Positions 29,836 through 39,878 of a DNA stretch of 64,000 nt are shown here, one piece after another; within the stretch, counting starts at the first letter, position 1, and each line of letters begins with the position of its first letter. The notes beneath the pieces are model-generated. The model did no database searches, was not told the DNA's origin, and was given only the letters and a program-made list of their open reading frames with translations. The stretch lies in the NCBI GenBank assembly GCA_910575755.1, contig CAJTFO010000004.1:78494-142493 (forward strand), in the 5' to 3' direction. This DNA comes from Desulfovibrionaceae bacterium (GTDB lineage: Bacteria > Desulfobacterota > Desulfovibrionia > Desulfovibrionales > Desulfovibrionaceae). Both the position numbers and the translations under genes were made by a program.

Positions 29836-31101
29836 ATGCTCGTTTATATTCATGTCCCCTTCTGCCGCACGCGCTGCAACTATTGCGCCTTCCACTCCAT
29901 CCCTTTGGGCGGGGGCGTGGAGTCCGCCGCTTCACCCCTGCTGCGCGATTATGTGGACACCCTGTTGCTGGAACTGGCCCACTGGGGCGACCGCCTGAAC
30001 GGGGCGGCAGTGCAGAGCGTCTTTTTTGGCGGGGGCACGCCCAGTCTGCTGCCGCCGCGCATTGTGGGCATAGTGCTGGAGCGTCTGGCCCGCTGTTTTA
30101 CGCTCAGTTCCAAGGCCGAAATAACCCTGGAGGCCAACCCTGAATCCCTGCGGGGCGGGCAGAGCGTGCAGCAGTATCTGGCGGCGGGCGTCAACCGTTT
30201 GTCCATCGGCATCCAGAGTCTGGACGAGAGCATGCTGCGTCTGCTGGGCCGTCCGCACAGGGCTCAGGACAGCCTGCACGCGGTCTTTACGGCGCGCGAG
30301 GCGGGCTGCGCCAACATCAATATGGATCTGATGTGGGGCCTGCCCGGTCTGAGCGTGCGCCAGTGGCTGCAAACCCTCAAGGACGCCGTGCGCATGAGCC
30401 CGGATCATATTTCAGCCTATGGCCTGACTCTGGAGCCGGGCACGCCGCTGGAGCGCGACTGCGAGGAAGGGCGTCTGGCGCTGCCGCCGGAGCGGGATCA
30501 GAACATCATGTTCATAGAGGGAGCGTCCTTTCTGGAGGCCAACGGCTATATACATTACGAAATTTCCAATTTCGCGCGCATGGGTTTCCAGTGCCGCCAC
30601 AATCTGGGCTATTGGGAGGGGGCGGACTATCTGGGCCTGGGGCCGTCGGCCACTTCCACCGTCGCGGGGCGGCGCTGGACCAACCCGGCCAGCCAGCGGG
30701 CCTGGGAGGCGCGAGTCCGCGAAGGCTCGCTGGGCGCGGAAGTGGAGAACCTTACCCCCAGGGTGCGCGTGCTGGAGATGATCATGCTGCGCCTGCGCAC
30801 CTCTCGCGGCCTGCGGCTCAGCGCCTACAGGAAACTGACGGGCCGCGACTTCCTGCGCGACCACCAGCGCCTGATCCAGGCCCTGCATGAGAATGGCCTG
30901 ATCCGCATCCGCAACGGCTATCTGCGCCTGACCCGCAACGGCATGCTGGTGTCCAATTCCATCCTGTCCAACCTTTTCGAGCGCACGGACGCCGTGCTCA
31001 AGCAGCCTCTGCCGCCCGGCGCTCCCTCCCCCTCGCCCCAGGCGCTGGCCGCCAGGGACGACAGGGCGGAGGTTCAGTCCGTGCTCTGGCCGTCGGCGTA
31101 G
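29836..31101 (+). CDS. hemW: Heme chaperone HemW (HemN-like radical SAM)
   Basis: Radical SAM protein that binds heme and helps insert it into respiratory proteins; formerly annotated as oxygen-independent coproporphyrinogen oxidase. The 421-residue protein starts MLVYIHVPFCRTRCNYCAF with CX3CX2C at residues 10-17; the residue after the last cysteine is Ala-Phe, as in HemW, whereas true HemN has an extra CXC cysteine. Other motifs: FGGGTPSLL, EANPESL, RLSIGIQSLDE, GLPG. The start at 29836 follows a reasonable promoter; a longer frame from 29665 has no conservation. The organism appears to make heme through AhbC, which agrees with a chaperone rather than a synthesis role. Confidence 0.88.
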   Translation: MLVYIHVPFCRTRCNYCAFHSIPLGGGVESAASPLLRDYVDTLLLELAHWGDRLNGAAVQSVFFGGGTPSLLPPRIVGIVLERLARCFTLSSKAEITLEANPESLRGGQSVQQYLAAGVNRLSIGIQSLDESMLRLLGRPHRAQDSLHAVFTAREAGCANINMDLMWGLPGLSVRQWLQTLKDAVRMSPDHISAYGLTLEPGTPLERDCEEGRLALPPERDQNIMFIEGASFLEANGYIHYEISNFARMGFQCRHNLGYWEGADYLGLGPSATSTVAGRRWTNPASQRAWEARVREGSLGAEVENLTPRVRVLEMIMLRLRTSRGLRLSAYRKLTGRDFLRDHQRLIQALHENGLIRIRNGYLRLTRNGMLVSNSILSNLFERTDAVLKQPLPPGAPSPSPQALAARDDRAEVQSVLWPSA

Positions 31102-31383
31102 GCCTGCGCTTTGGGAGCTGTCAAGGTACTCTCGAAGATCGGATTCTTTCTCACGGATATATTCTTCAGGCTGTTCCTGATTTTTGTGTGATTTTTTTGC
31201 AGAAGCCGGCAGCCCGTGCAACAAAATAAAAAATTCCTGCGGATAAAAATTGATGCGCAATCGGAATGGAGTACTGCCAGCATGACAAATGTTCTGAATG
31301 CCCCATACACAAGCAGTGCAATACATACAAGGCGTAGCAGTCGCCTCTGGGACGCCCTCTTTTGCAGCGCGGCCGCATGACAA
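31102..31383. other. Intergenic region after hemW
   Basis: About 280 bp, AT-rich between 31130 and 31260. It contains only short unsupported frames, such as a 33-codon one from 31281 on the plus strand. No RNA gene or regulatory element was recognised apart from the following terminator. Confidence 0.4.
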
Positions 31384-31409
31384 AAAAGCCGCCCTCAGGG
31401 GCGGCTTTT
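31384..31409. terminator. Bidirectional intrinsic terminator between hemW and purL
   Basis: AAAAGCCGCC and GGCGGCTTTT form a 10-bp stem around CTCAGG, giving T-tails on both strands; it serves the convergent ends of hemW (+) and purL (-). Confidence 0.88.
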
Positions 31410-31435
31410 ACATGAGGCTGAAAGGAGAGCCGGCC

Positions 31436-34400
31436 CTACCAGTCCAGCGTGCGCTTGAAGGCGCGGGCCAGGTCTTCCACATTTTCGCGCAGCAACGTGC
31501 TGTCGCCGCTCTTCAGGGTCAGATGCCCGTCGCCTGTGACCGTGCCGATGCGGCGGCAGATCTGCCACATGCCCAGGGCGTCCAGCAGCATGGCCAGATC
31601 CGGCTTGACGCTGACCAGCAGGCGGCTGGCCGACTCGCTGTAGAGCAGTTCCGTGCGGTTCATGGCTTCCAGGGCGGGCACGGCGTCCAGGTCAACTTCC
31701 GCGCCCAGGCGACCGCCGATGCACATTTCAGCCAGCGCCACGGCCAGACCGCCGTCCGAACAGTCATGGCAGGCCGCCACGGCCCGCTGGCCCATGAGCG
31801 CGTGCAGGCCGCGATAGCGGGGCAGAGCCGTGCCCGCGTCCACCCGCGGCACGCGGCCTCCCCTCAGGCCCAGCTCGTCGGCGGCCTCGCTGCCGCCCAT
31901 TTCACGCCAGGTTCCTCCCAGCAGGTAAATATATTCGCCCTCGCGTTTGAAATCCGAAGTCTGGGTGCAGGTTACATTGCGGATTACGCCCAGCACCGAG
32001 AAGAGCACCGTAGGCGGAATGGAAATGCGCTCCCCGCCGCCGGTATAGTCGTTCTTCATGGAATCCTTGCCCGAAATGCAGGGCAGGTTATAGGCCAGGG
32101 AGAACTGGCGCAACGCCTTGCAGGCCCGGACCAACTGGGCCAGCTTGTAGCGGCCGTCGGGATTCTTTGCGCTCCAGACCGGATCGCACCAGCAGAAATT
32201 GTCCACCCCGGCCAGGGCGTCGGGATCGCCGCCCACGGCCACGGCGTTGCGCACGGCCTCGTCCATGGCGTTGGCCATCATCCAGTAGGTGTCGTAATCG
32301 CTGAACTTGGGGCAGATGCCGTGGCTGATGACCAGGCCCGCGTCCGATTCCAGCAGGGGGCGCAGCACGCCGGCGTCGGCCGGGCCGTCGCGCAGCGCGC
32401 CCACCAGCGGCTTGATGACGCTGCCGCCGCGCACTTCGTGGTCATACTGGCGGATGATGTATTCCTTGGAACAGATGTTCAGCCGCCCCAGCATGCGCCG
32501 CAGAAACTCGCCTTCGCCCCGCGCGTCAAGCCCCGCGCTTTCCACGCGGATGTCCGGCATGTCAGGGGCTTTCCACACGGCTTCCAGCTCCATCTGGGGC
32601 ACGCCGTCGTGCATGAACTTCATGGGCAGGGAGGCCACCACCCGGTCGCCGTAGCGGGCCTCGAAGAAACCGGAAGCGGTGAAATGCCCCAGAGCCGTGG
32701 CCTCCACATCCATGCGCGCGGCCAGATCCATAAAGGCCGCCAGCTTGTCCGGCGGCACGGCCAGGGTCATGCGCTCCTGCGCTTCGGAAAGCAGAATCTC
32801 CCAGGGCCGCAGACCGTCGTATTTCAACGGGGCCCTGGCGATGTCCAGCACGCAGCCGCCCGTATCTTCGGCCATTTCACCCACCGAGGAGGACAGGCCG
32901 CCCGCGCCGTTGTCCGTAATGGCGTTGTACAGCCCCAGGTCGCGCGCGCGCAGAATAAAATCATACATCTTGCGCTGGGTAATGGGGTCGCCGATCTGCA
33001 CGGCCGTGGCCGGGGAACCCTCGTGCAGCTCCTCGGAAGAGAAGGTGGCCCCGTGGATGCCGTCCTTGCCGATGCGGCCCCCGGTCATCACAATGACATC
33101 GCCGATTTCGGCCTTTTTCTTCCAGCCGGGGCGGCCGTTGATTTCCGTGGGGATGATGCCCACAGTGCCGCAGTAGACCAGGGGCTTGCCCAGATAGCGC
33201 TCATCAAAGACCAGAGAGCCGTTGACCGTGGGAATGCCGGACTTGTTGCCGCCATGCTCCACGCCTTCGCGCACGCCTTCCAGCACGCGGCGCGGGTGCA
33301 GCAGGCGCGGCGGCAGGGCCTTGTCGTAAAAGGGGGAGGCAAAGCAGAACACATCCGTATTGCAGACCAGTTCCGCGCCCATGCCTGTACCCATGGGGTC
33401 GCGGTTCACGCCCACAATGCCGGTCAGCGCGCCGCCGTAAGGGTCCAGCGCCGAGGGGCTGTTATGGGTTTCCACCTTGATGCAGGCGTCGTAGCCGTTG
33501 ATAAAGGCGATAACCCCGGCATTGTCCTTGAACACGGACTTGCAGTAGTCGTTTTCGCCCATGCGCGCCCGCAGCAGGGCCGTGGCGTCGCGGATGCAGG
33601 TCTTGTAGAGATTGTCCACCACCTCGCGGCGGCCGGTTTCTTCATTGCGGTAGTCGATGCGCGAGGCGAAAATCTTGTGCTTGCAGTGCTCCGACCAGGT
33701 CTGGGCCAGCACTTCCATTTCCACGTCCGTGGGGTCGCCGGGCAGGTTCAGGGCCTTGCGTCGGGCCGTTTCGCCGGCCTCCGTGAAGTGGTCGCGGATG
33801 CGGTGCATTTCATTGAGGTTGAGCGCCCAGGTGTTTTCGCGGCTGGCCTGTTGCAGGGCCGCGTCGTCCATGCCGGAGAGGGTCACGATGTCCACCGTGT
33901 CATTGGCTTCGCCGGTGACTTTGGCCGCCTGCGGCGCAAAGCCCGGTTCGGCGCGCCATTCTTCCAGACTCTTGATGCGGAAACGCTGGATCAGGGTGTT
34001 GCAGAGCAGGTCGCGGCTGAGGGCCTCCACCTGTTCGCGGCAGAGCGGGGCGGCCGGGTCGCTGTGGATGCGGTACTGCACGGCGGTGTACACGCGCAGG
34101 CTGTCACGCGGGACATCCAGCACCAGGGCGGCTGTATCGCGGGCCGTGCGGGCCTCGTTGTCCGTGACGCCGGGGCGGAAGCCCACTTCCACGAACCAGT
34201 CCGGCTCAGGCGAGGGCAGGGGCAGGGGTTCCAGCGAGGCGCACTGCAAGATGGGGTCGTGCCAGACGCCCTCGTCCAGCAGGCGGCGAACCTGAGCCGC
34301 ATCCAGTCCGTCCACGGTGAAAACCTTGATCTGGCGCACCTGCGCCACGCTGAGGCCCAGGGCCTTGCGCAGATGCTGGGCCGTCTTGCGGCCCTGGGTA

Positions 34401-34444
34401 TCGTCCAGCCCGGCATGCAGGCCTGTTTCCACACGGTAGAGCAT
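31436..34444 (-). CDS. purL: Phosphoribosylformylglycinamidine synthase, synthetase subunit (PurS-PurL fusion-like)
   Basis: Converts FGAR to FGAM with ATP and ammonia in purine synthesis. The 1002-residue protein is intermediate between small PurL (about 740) and the full single-chain enzyme (about 1300). It has an N-terminal PurS-like part (MLYRVETGL, QIKVFTVDGL), the linker and two AIRS-like halves, with KVETHNSPSALDPYGGALTGIVGVNRD and DNGAGGLSSSVGEMAEDTGG. The C-terminal glutaminase domain is absent, so a separate PurQ is expected. The start at 34444 has AAGGAG 9 bp upstream and begins the conserved region; a longer frame adds 36 unconserved residues. Confidence 0.92.
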   Translation of the reverse strand: MLYRVETGLHAGLDDTQGRKTAQHLRKALGLSVAQVRQIKVFTVDGLDAAQVRRLLDEGVWHDPILQCASLEPLPLPSPEPDWFVEVGFRPGVTDNEARTARDTAALVLDVPRDSLRVYTAVQYRIHSDPAAPLCREQVEALSRDLLCNTLIQRFRIKSLEEWRAEPGFAPQAAKVTGEANDTVDIVTLSGMDDAALQQASRENTWALNLNEMHRIRDHFTEAGETARRKALNLPGDPTDVEMEVLAQTWSEHCKHKIFASRIDYRNEETGRREVVDNLYKTCIRDATALLRARMGENDYCKSVFKDNAGVIAFINGYDACIKVETHNSPSALDPYGGALTGIVGVNRDPMGTGMGAELVCNTDVFCFASPFYDKALPPRLLHPRRVLEGVREGVEHGGNKSGIPTVNGSLVFDERYLGKPLVYCGTVGIIPTEINGRPGWKKKAEIGDVIVMTGGRIGKDGIHGATFSSEELHEGSPATAVQIGDPITQRKMYDFILRARDLGLYNAITDNGAGGLSSSVGEMAEDTGGCVLDIARAPLKYDGLRPWEILLSEAQERMTLAVPPDKLAAFMDLAARMDVEATALGHFTASGFFEARYGDRVVASLPMKFMHDGVPQMELEAVWKAPDMPDIRVESAGLDARGEGEFLRRMLGRLNICSKEYIIRQYDHEVRGGSVIKPLVGALRDGPADAGVLRPLLESDAGLVISHGICPKFSDYDTYWMMANAMDEAVRNAVAVGGDPDALAGVDNFCWCDPVWSAKNPDGRYKLAQLVRACKALRQFSLAYNLPCISGKDSMKNDYTGGGERISIPPTVLFSVLGVIRNVTCTQTSDFKREGEYIYLLGGTWREMGGSEAADELGLRGGRVPRVDAGTALPRYRGLHALMGQRAVAACHDCSDGGLAVALAEMCIGGRLGAEVDLDAVPALEAMNRTELLYSESASRLLVSVKPDLAMLLDALGMWQICRRIGTVTGDGHLTLKSGDSTLLRENVEDLARAFKRTLDW

Positions 34445-34582
34445 AGGGGGTCTCCTTGCTGTATCAGAGCATTTGCCTGTTTTCAGCAGCAAAGTTTTCT
34501 GATGTTGCGCGTCCGGCGGAACGCATGTGGCTTCGCTCCAGATGCCGCACACACTTTGATGTACAATAATGGCGCAGTGGTG

Positions 34583-35554
34583 TTATTTTTTTCTGTCCCG
34601 CACATAGTCCGCCATCTGGCGCATCAGCTCGCGTTCCGGCCTGTCGGGCAGGGCGTCCAGGGCGTCACGGGCCGTGGCCAGATAGGCTTCCGCGTCCAGA
34701 CGGGTGCGCTGGTCGTGGCCCGCCTCGCGGATGCGCCCGGCAATGTCGGCGGCGTCCTTCCCGGTCATCAGGCCGCAGCCGAAGGCCGCATCAAAGGCCA
34801 CGCGCTCTTCCTTACCCAGGCCCAGGCGGTACAGCCGCAGCGGCGGCGTGAACTTGCCCTCGCGCACGTCGCCGCCCGTGGGCTTGCCGGTAAGGCTTTC
34901 GGGCGCGAAGTCCAGGGCGTCGTCCACCATTTGAAAGGCCATGCCCAGATTTTCACCATAGGCCGCCGCCGCCGCGCACTGCGCGTCCGTCGCGCCGGCG
35001 CGCAGCGCGCCCATCTGGCAGGAGGCGCGGATCAGCCACGCGGTCTTGCCGCGCACGATTTCCTCATATTGGGCGGCGCTGGTGTCCACCCGGCGCAGGG
35101 CCGCGATTTCCAGAATTTCTCCGGCGGCGGTGCGGCTGGTGGCTTCGGAAAAACAGAGGGAAAGACGCGTATCGCCGAAGCGCGCCACCAGGGCGTTGGC
35201 CTCGGCCAGCAGCGCGTCGCCCGCCAGGATGGTGGGCGTGACCTCAAAGATGGTATGCGCGGCGGGCTTGCCCCGGCGGCTTGCGGCATTGTCCAGCACA
35301 TCGTCGTGCAGCAGGGTGGCCGCGTGCAGCATTTCCATGGTCACGGCCAGATCATAGATATCCGCGTGTTCATAGCCCAGCAGGCGGGCTGTGAGCACGG
35401 TCAGCAGGGGCCGCAGGCGCTTGCCCCCGGCTTCAAAAATGTGTTGCGCCACGGGCCGCACGGGTTCGGGCAGGCCCTGGGCCGCGCGCTCAAGGGCCGC
35501 GTTGATGGGCGGCAGCTCAAGGGCGAGGCGTGCTTTGAGAAGAATATTTGCCAT
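34583..35554 (-). CDS. Trans-polyprenyl diphosphate synthase
   Basis: Makes a long-chain polyprenyl diphosphate, probably the menaquinone side chain, from FPP or GGPP and IPP. The 323-residue protein has GGKRLRPLL, the first aspartate-rich motif LLHDDVLDNA, GDALLAEANAL, and the second aspartate-rich motif MVDDALDF. The residues before the first motif (EMLHAATLLHDD) have small side chains at the -5 position, as in long-chain synthases. It lies 3 bp after mqnB, which supports a menaquinone role. Product chain length cannot be read from the sequence. Confidence 0.9.
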   Translation of the reverse strand: MANILLKARLALELPPINAALERAAQGLPEPVRPVAQHIFEAGGKRLRPLLTVLTARLLGYEHADIYDLAVTMEMLHAATLLHDDVLDNAASRRGKPAAHTIFEVTPTILAGDALLAEANALVARFGDTRLSLCFSEATSRTAAGEILEIAALRRVDTSAAQYEEIVRGKTAWLIRASCQMGALRAGATDAQCAAAAAYGENLGMAFQMVDDALDFAPESLTGKPTGGDVREGKFTPPLRLYRLGLGKEERVAFDAAFGCGLMTGKDAADIAGRIREAGHDQRTRLDAEAYLATARDALDALPDRPERELMRQMADYVRDRKK

Positions 35555-35557
35555 AGC

Positions 35558-36286
35558 TCACAACAGGTTGAGTGAAGGCAGCACCGCGTCAAGCGCTTGC
35601 AGCGCGCCCGGAAAATCCTTTTCCTCTTTTGTGCGCGGGCCCACCTTGTTGGACACGCTGCGGATCTCCACACAGGGAAGTCCGGCTCTGGCGCAGGCGT
35701 AGGCCACGGCAAAGCCCTCCATATTCTCCAGCTCCGCGTGATAGCGGTTCCAGAGATCCCGCGCCCTGACAAAACTGGCGCTGACCCCGGCCACAGTCAG
35801 CGAGCGGCAGGGCAGGAACATGTCGTCGCTGGAGCGGGAGCCGCCGGGGAGCGCGTCTGTGCCGGCCAGGGGCAGACGGTCATAGACATCAGCCCCGCCG
35901 CTGTGGCCCCCCCGTCGCCAGAGCGGAAAGCTGAAGGCCCTGGCCGTCACGGCCTGGCCGTCATGCAGGCCGTATTCCGGCCAGATTTCCTCGCGCACCA
36001 GGCACAGCGCGCGCAGGGGCAGGGCAGTCAGGTCAAAAGCGCCAGCCAGCCCCGTGTTGAGTACCGCGTCAATGCGCTGCCCTTGCGCCTCGGCCTGCCC
36101 GAAACAGCGTCCCAGAGCCAGAGCCGCGTTGAGCGGGCCCACGCCGGTCACACAGAACAGCGTTTCCCGGCCTTTGAGGCGCGCGGGCCAGAGCCGCATT
36201 TCCTCCAGGGCTTCCCCGCCGGGGAGGAGCGCCGGGGCCAGAGCGGCCAGTTCTTTGCCCGTGGCTGCGCAGATCAGCAGGGCCAC
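35558..36286 (-). CDS. mqnB: Futalosine hydrolase
   Basis: Cleaves hypoxanthine from futalosine in the alternative menaquinone pathway. The 242-residue protein is of the nucleoside phosphorylase fold: VTGVGPLNAALALGR, LNTGLAGAFD, and the active-site ENMEGFAVAYACARAGLPCVEIRSVSNKVGPR, where the ENMEG/SN pair is typical of MqnB and MTA/SAH nucleosidases. Relative to MTA/SAH nucleosidase the RSVSNKVGPR ending favours futalosine hydrolase. It begins with a non-ATG start 5 bp after the nucleotide-sugar dehydrogenase gene and is followed 3 bp later by a polyprenyl diphosphate synthase. Confidence 0.85.
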   Translation of the reverse strand: MALLICAATGKELAALAPALLPGGEALEEMRLWPARLKGRETLFCVTGVGPLNAALALGRCFGQAEAQGQRIDAVLNTGLAGAFDLTALPLRALCLVREEIWPEYGLHDGQAVTARAFSFPLWRRGGHSGGADVYDRLPLAGTDALPGGSRSSDDMFLPCRSLTVAGVSASFVRARDLWNRYHAELENMEGFAVAYACARAGLPCVEIRSVSNKVGPRTKEEKDFPGALQALDAVLPSLNLL

Positions 36287-36291
36287 CGGGC

Positions 36292-37605
<1,314 letters not shown>

Positions 37606-37651
37606 GTTTCTTTCCTTTACAAAAAACCGATTTTCCGTCACCAACAAAAAT

Positions 37652-37846
37652 ATGCAGTTTGATTTTGCTCTCTTTCTGCGCGCCCTGGGTCTGGCCATTG
37701 TGCTGGAGGGCCTGTGCTGGGCCCTGTTTCCCGGCGGCATGCGCCGGGCCATGCGCGAGCTGCTGTCCCGTCCGGAAAGCCAGTTGCGTCTGGCCGGTCT
37801 GGCGACCGTGGCGGCGGGCCTGCTGGTCGTTCGGCTGGCCCTGTAG
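37652..37846 (+). CDS. DUF2065 (YjeT-like) small membrane protein
   Basis: A 64-residue protein with two hydrophobic helices separated by a conserved turn: [22 protein letters not shown], then [16 protein letters not shown]. This matches the DUF2065/YjeT family in length and layout; function unknown, inner membrane. The ATG at 37652 was preferred to an upstream ATG at 37598 because conservation begins there, although no strong ribosome site is visible. It is on the plus strand, sandwiched between minus-strand genes. Confidence 0.75.
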   Translation: MQFDFALFLRALGLAIVLEGLCWALFPGGMRRAMRELLSRPESQLRLAGLATVAAGLLVVRLAL

Positions 37847-37860
37847 GTCGGCTCCGAAGT

Positions 37861-38592
37861 CTACGCCTTTTCCCCCATATGCAGGCAGACAATGCCGGAC
37901 GTGAGCCTGATGTGCCGGGCGCGGGCAAAGCCGGCGCGCAGCATCTCCTCCTCCAGCTTCCGGGCTGTGGGAAAGGCGCGGATGGTGTCCGCCAGATAGC
38001 CGTATGCCGCGGGGTCTTTGGAAAACAGCCGGCCCACGCGCGGCAGAACGCGGTTCAGATAAAAATTGTACAGCCCGCCCCAGATGCGCTCCTGCCCGGA
38101 GCCGAACTCCAGAATGCAGGCCCGCCCGCCGGGGCGCAGCACGCGCAGCATTTCGGCAAAGGCGGCTTCGCGCGGCAGAATGTTGCGGATGCCGAAGGCC
38201 ATGGTGATGCAGTCCACCGAGGCGTCGGGCAGGGGCAGCCTTTTGGCGTCCGCCGCCACGGGCAGCACGCGCCGGGCGTTTTCGTCCTTGAGCTTGCGGC
38301 GGCCCAGCGACAGCATGGGCGGGCAGAAATCCAGAGCGGGAACCATGACGGCGGGATGACGGCGGCGCACGGCCAGGGCCACATCCAGAGTGCCGGCGGC
38401 CAGGTCCAGCACCACGCCGCCCCGGCCCGGAGTCACGTTGCGCGCCAGCACCCGGCGCCAGTATTGATCCACCCCCAGGCTGAGCAGGCGGTTGAGCAGA
38501 TCGTAAAAACGCGCGATACGGCCAAACATGCCGGCCACGGCGGCGTCATGGCCGCGGGGCTGATCCGGGGCCGGGGCGGGAGCGGCGCTCAC
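37861..38592 (-). CDS. ubiE: Demethylmenaquinone methyltransferase
   Basis: SAM-dependent C-methylation of demethylmenaquinone (MenG/UbiE). The 243-residue protein has FYDLLNRLLSLGVDQYWRR, the SAM motif VLDLAAGTLDVAL, the TMAFGIRN motif II and the LRPGGRACILEF motif III of the UbiE family. Translation starts at GTG 38592, overlapping the stop of a 57-residue gene (GTGA). With mqnB and the prenyl diphosphate synthase in the same region it completes menaquinone assembly. Confidence 0.93.
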   Translation of the reverse strand: MSAAPAPAPDQPRGHDAAVAGMFGRIARFYDLLNRLLSLGVDQYWRRVLARNVTPGRGGVVLDLAAGTLDVALAVRRRHPAVMVPALDFCPPMLSLGRRKLKDENARRVLPVAADAKRLPLPDASVDCITMAFGIRNILPREAAFAEMLRVLRPGGRACILEFGSGQERIWGGLYNFYLNRVLPRVGRLFSKDPAAYGYLADTIRAFPTARKLEEEMLRAGFARARHIRLTSGIVCLHMGEKA

Positions 38593-38762
38593 GCCCGCGT
38601 TCCTTCGGTTTCATCCGCATTCTCGCGGATGGCGGCGTAGACTACCCGATAGACGGCCGGGAAAATCTCGGCAAAGTTGCCCGGCGAAACCGTACGCGTT
38701 TCAATGAATTTGGCGGTCAGTTCCTTGGCTGCCTGCAAGGCTTCCTTGCGATCCTTATCCAT
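38589..38762 (-). CDS. Small hypothetical protein upstream of ubiE
   Basis: A 57-residue, soluble, mostly helical protein (MDKDRKEALQAAKELTAKF, ending IRENADETEG). Not recognised. Reality is supported by the 4-bp stop/start overlap with ubiE, a TGAGGCAG site about 4 bp before the ATG, and codon use like its neighbours. It may be translationally coupled to ubiE. The open frame extends upstream to 38999, but that part crosses a terminator-like hairpin and is not supported. Confidence 0.6.
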   Translation of the reverse strand: MDKDRKEALQAAKELTAKFIETRTVSPGNFAEIFPAVYRVVYAAIRENADETEGTRA

Positions 38763-38832
38763 GTCTGCCTCAGGGGTTCCCCGCGCCGGACAAGCCCGGA
38801 ACGCCGGAACCGGTGAAAGAACCCGGCGAAAT

Positions 38833-38878
38833 AAAAAACCCGCCCCTTGGGGAATGGCCCGATGACCCACAACGGGTT
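38833..38878 (-). terminator. Terminator-like hairpin between tsaB and the ubiE pair
   Basis: Minus strand: AACCCG (38873-38878) pairs with CGGGTT (38837-38842) enclosing an inner CCCCAAGGGG stem, followed by TTTTTAT. It could end the tsaB transcript or act as an attenuator ahead of the 57-residue gene and ubiE. Confidence 0.45.
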
Positions 38879-39049
38879 CTTTGCCTGGACGGGTAAAAGA
38901 ACGGAACCGTAAGCCCCGCCCCTTTTGTTTGCCATGAACGCGGCGAACCCGCGCGATGAAACAGGCCAACAGCATATGCGTTCCGCCGTCCCTTGGCAAG
39001 AGCGCCGCTGCTGCCGGGGAAATATCGGAAAAAGAAAGGGGGGGCAGAA

Positions 39050-39862
39050 TCAGATTTCGCTTTTGGGCGCGCGCGCCAGCAGCGCGTCCAGCGCGTTCAC
39101 GGCCTCGTGGCCGTCCAGGCCCTGACGCCCGGCCAGTTGCGGCAGGTTGTCCACCGCGTCGCAGGAGCGCACATAGACCGGCTCCAGATCCCGGGAAAAG
39201 TAGTCTCCGTGTCGGGCCAGCAGGCAGAGGGCCGCCATGTCCGGGCTGGTCAGTTCCGGCATCACGCAGGCTTGTTCGGCGCCGGCGGGGCCTGAACCCG
39301 TTCTGACGGGCGTGAAGAGCGCGGCATTTCGGAGCAGGCCGCTGCCGCAGACGTGGCCCGGCCGCGCGTTGATGCGGCGTAAAGCTTCATTGGGCGGGCA
39401 GAGGGTCACGGCTTCCAGCGGTTGGGCCGGAATCTGCGGGCCATAGGAGACAAAGGGCTGGCAGTGGACCTGATTGCGGCGGGCATGGGTCAGCGCCCAG
39501 AGGGGCGCGCCGTAGAGCAGGCCGCGCCGCAGCGCCGCGCTGGTGGCCAGAGCCTGCATATAGTCCAGCCCGGCCAGTTGGGCGCGGCCAGTGCGGCGCA
39601 GGGCCGCCGCCGTGGCCAGAGTCAGACGGATGCCGGTAAACGAGCCGGGGCCGCACACACAGGCGATACGCCGAAAATCAGCCGGACGCGCATCCAGCGC
39701 GGCGCAGATGTCCCGCAGGGCCGGGGTCAGAATTTCCGTGGCCCTCTCGGCGCGATGCCATTCCTGAGCGCAGACCAGACGCCCATTGTCCGTGACCGCG
39801 ATCTGCAATACACCTTCGGCGGCGTTAAGAATCAGCTCCAGACCCGTGGAGTGCGTTGCCAT
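39050..39862 (-). CDS. tsaB: tRNA threonylcarbamoyladenosine synthesis protein TsaB
   Basis: Non-catalytic partner of TsaD in forming t6A37 on ANN-decoding tRNAs. The 270-residue ASKHA-fold protein has the signature CVCGPGSFTGIRLTLATA, preceded by AERATEILTPAL (usually HSE.L.P), and a length near the family norm. No metal-binding HxxxH motif of TsaD is present. It is 16 bp after rseP on the same strand; GGGGG precedes the ATG. Confidence 0.88.
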   Translation of the reverse strand: MATHSTGLELILNAAEGVLQIAVTDNGRLVCAQEWHRAERATEILTPALRDICAALDARPADFRRIACVCGPGSFTGIRLTLATAAALRRTGRAQLAGLDYMQALATSAALRRGLLYGAPLWALTHARRNQVHCQPFVSYGPQIPAQPLEAVTLCPPNEALRRINARPGHVCGSGLLRNAALFTPVRTGSGPAGAEQACVMPELTSPDMAALCLLARHGDYFSRDLEPVYVRSCDAVDNLPQLAGRQGLDGHEAVNALDALLARAPKSEI

Positions 39863-39878
39863 ATGTCCCCCGCGTACT

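Noticed and set aside
31298-35575. A 1425-codon open frame on the plus strand, antisense to purL and the prenyl synthase
   Set aside because: It mirrors the codon bias of the true minus-strand genes, has His/Gln/Gly-rich random composition and crosses two genes, a gap and a terminator.
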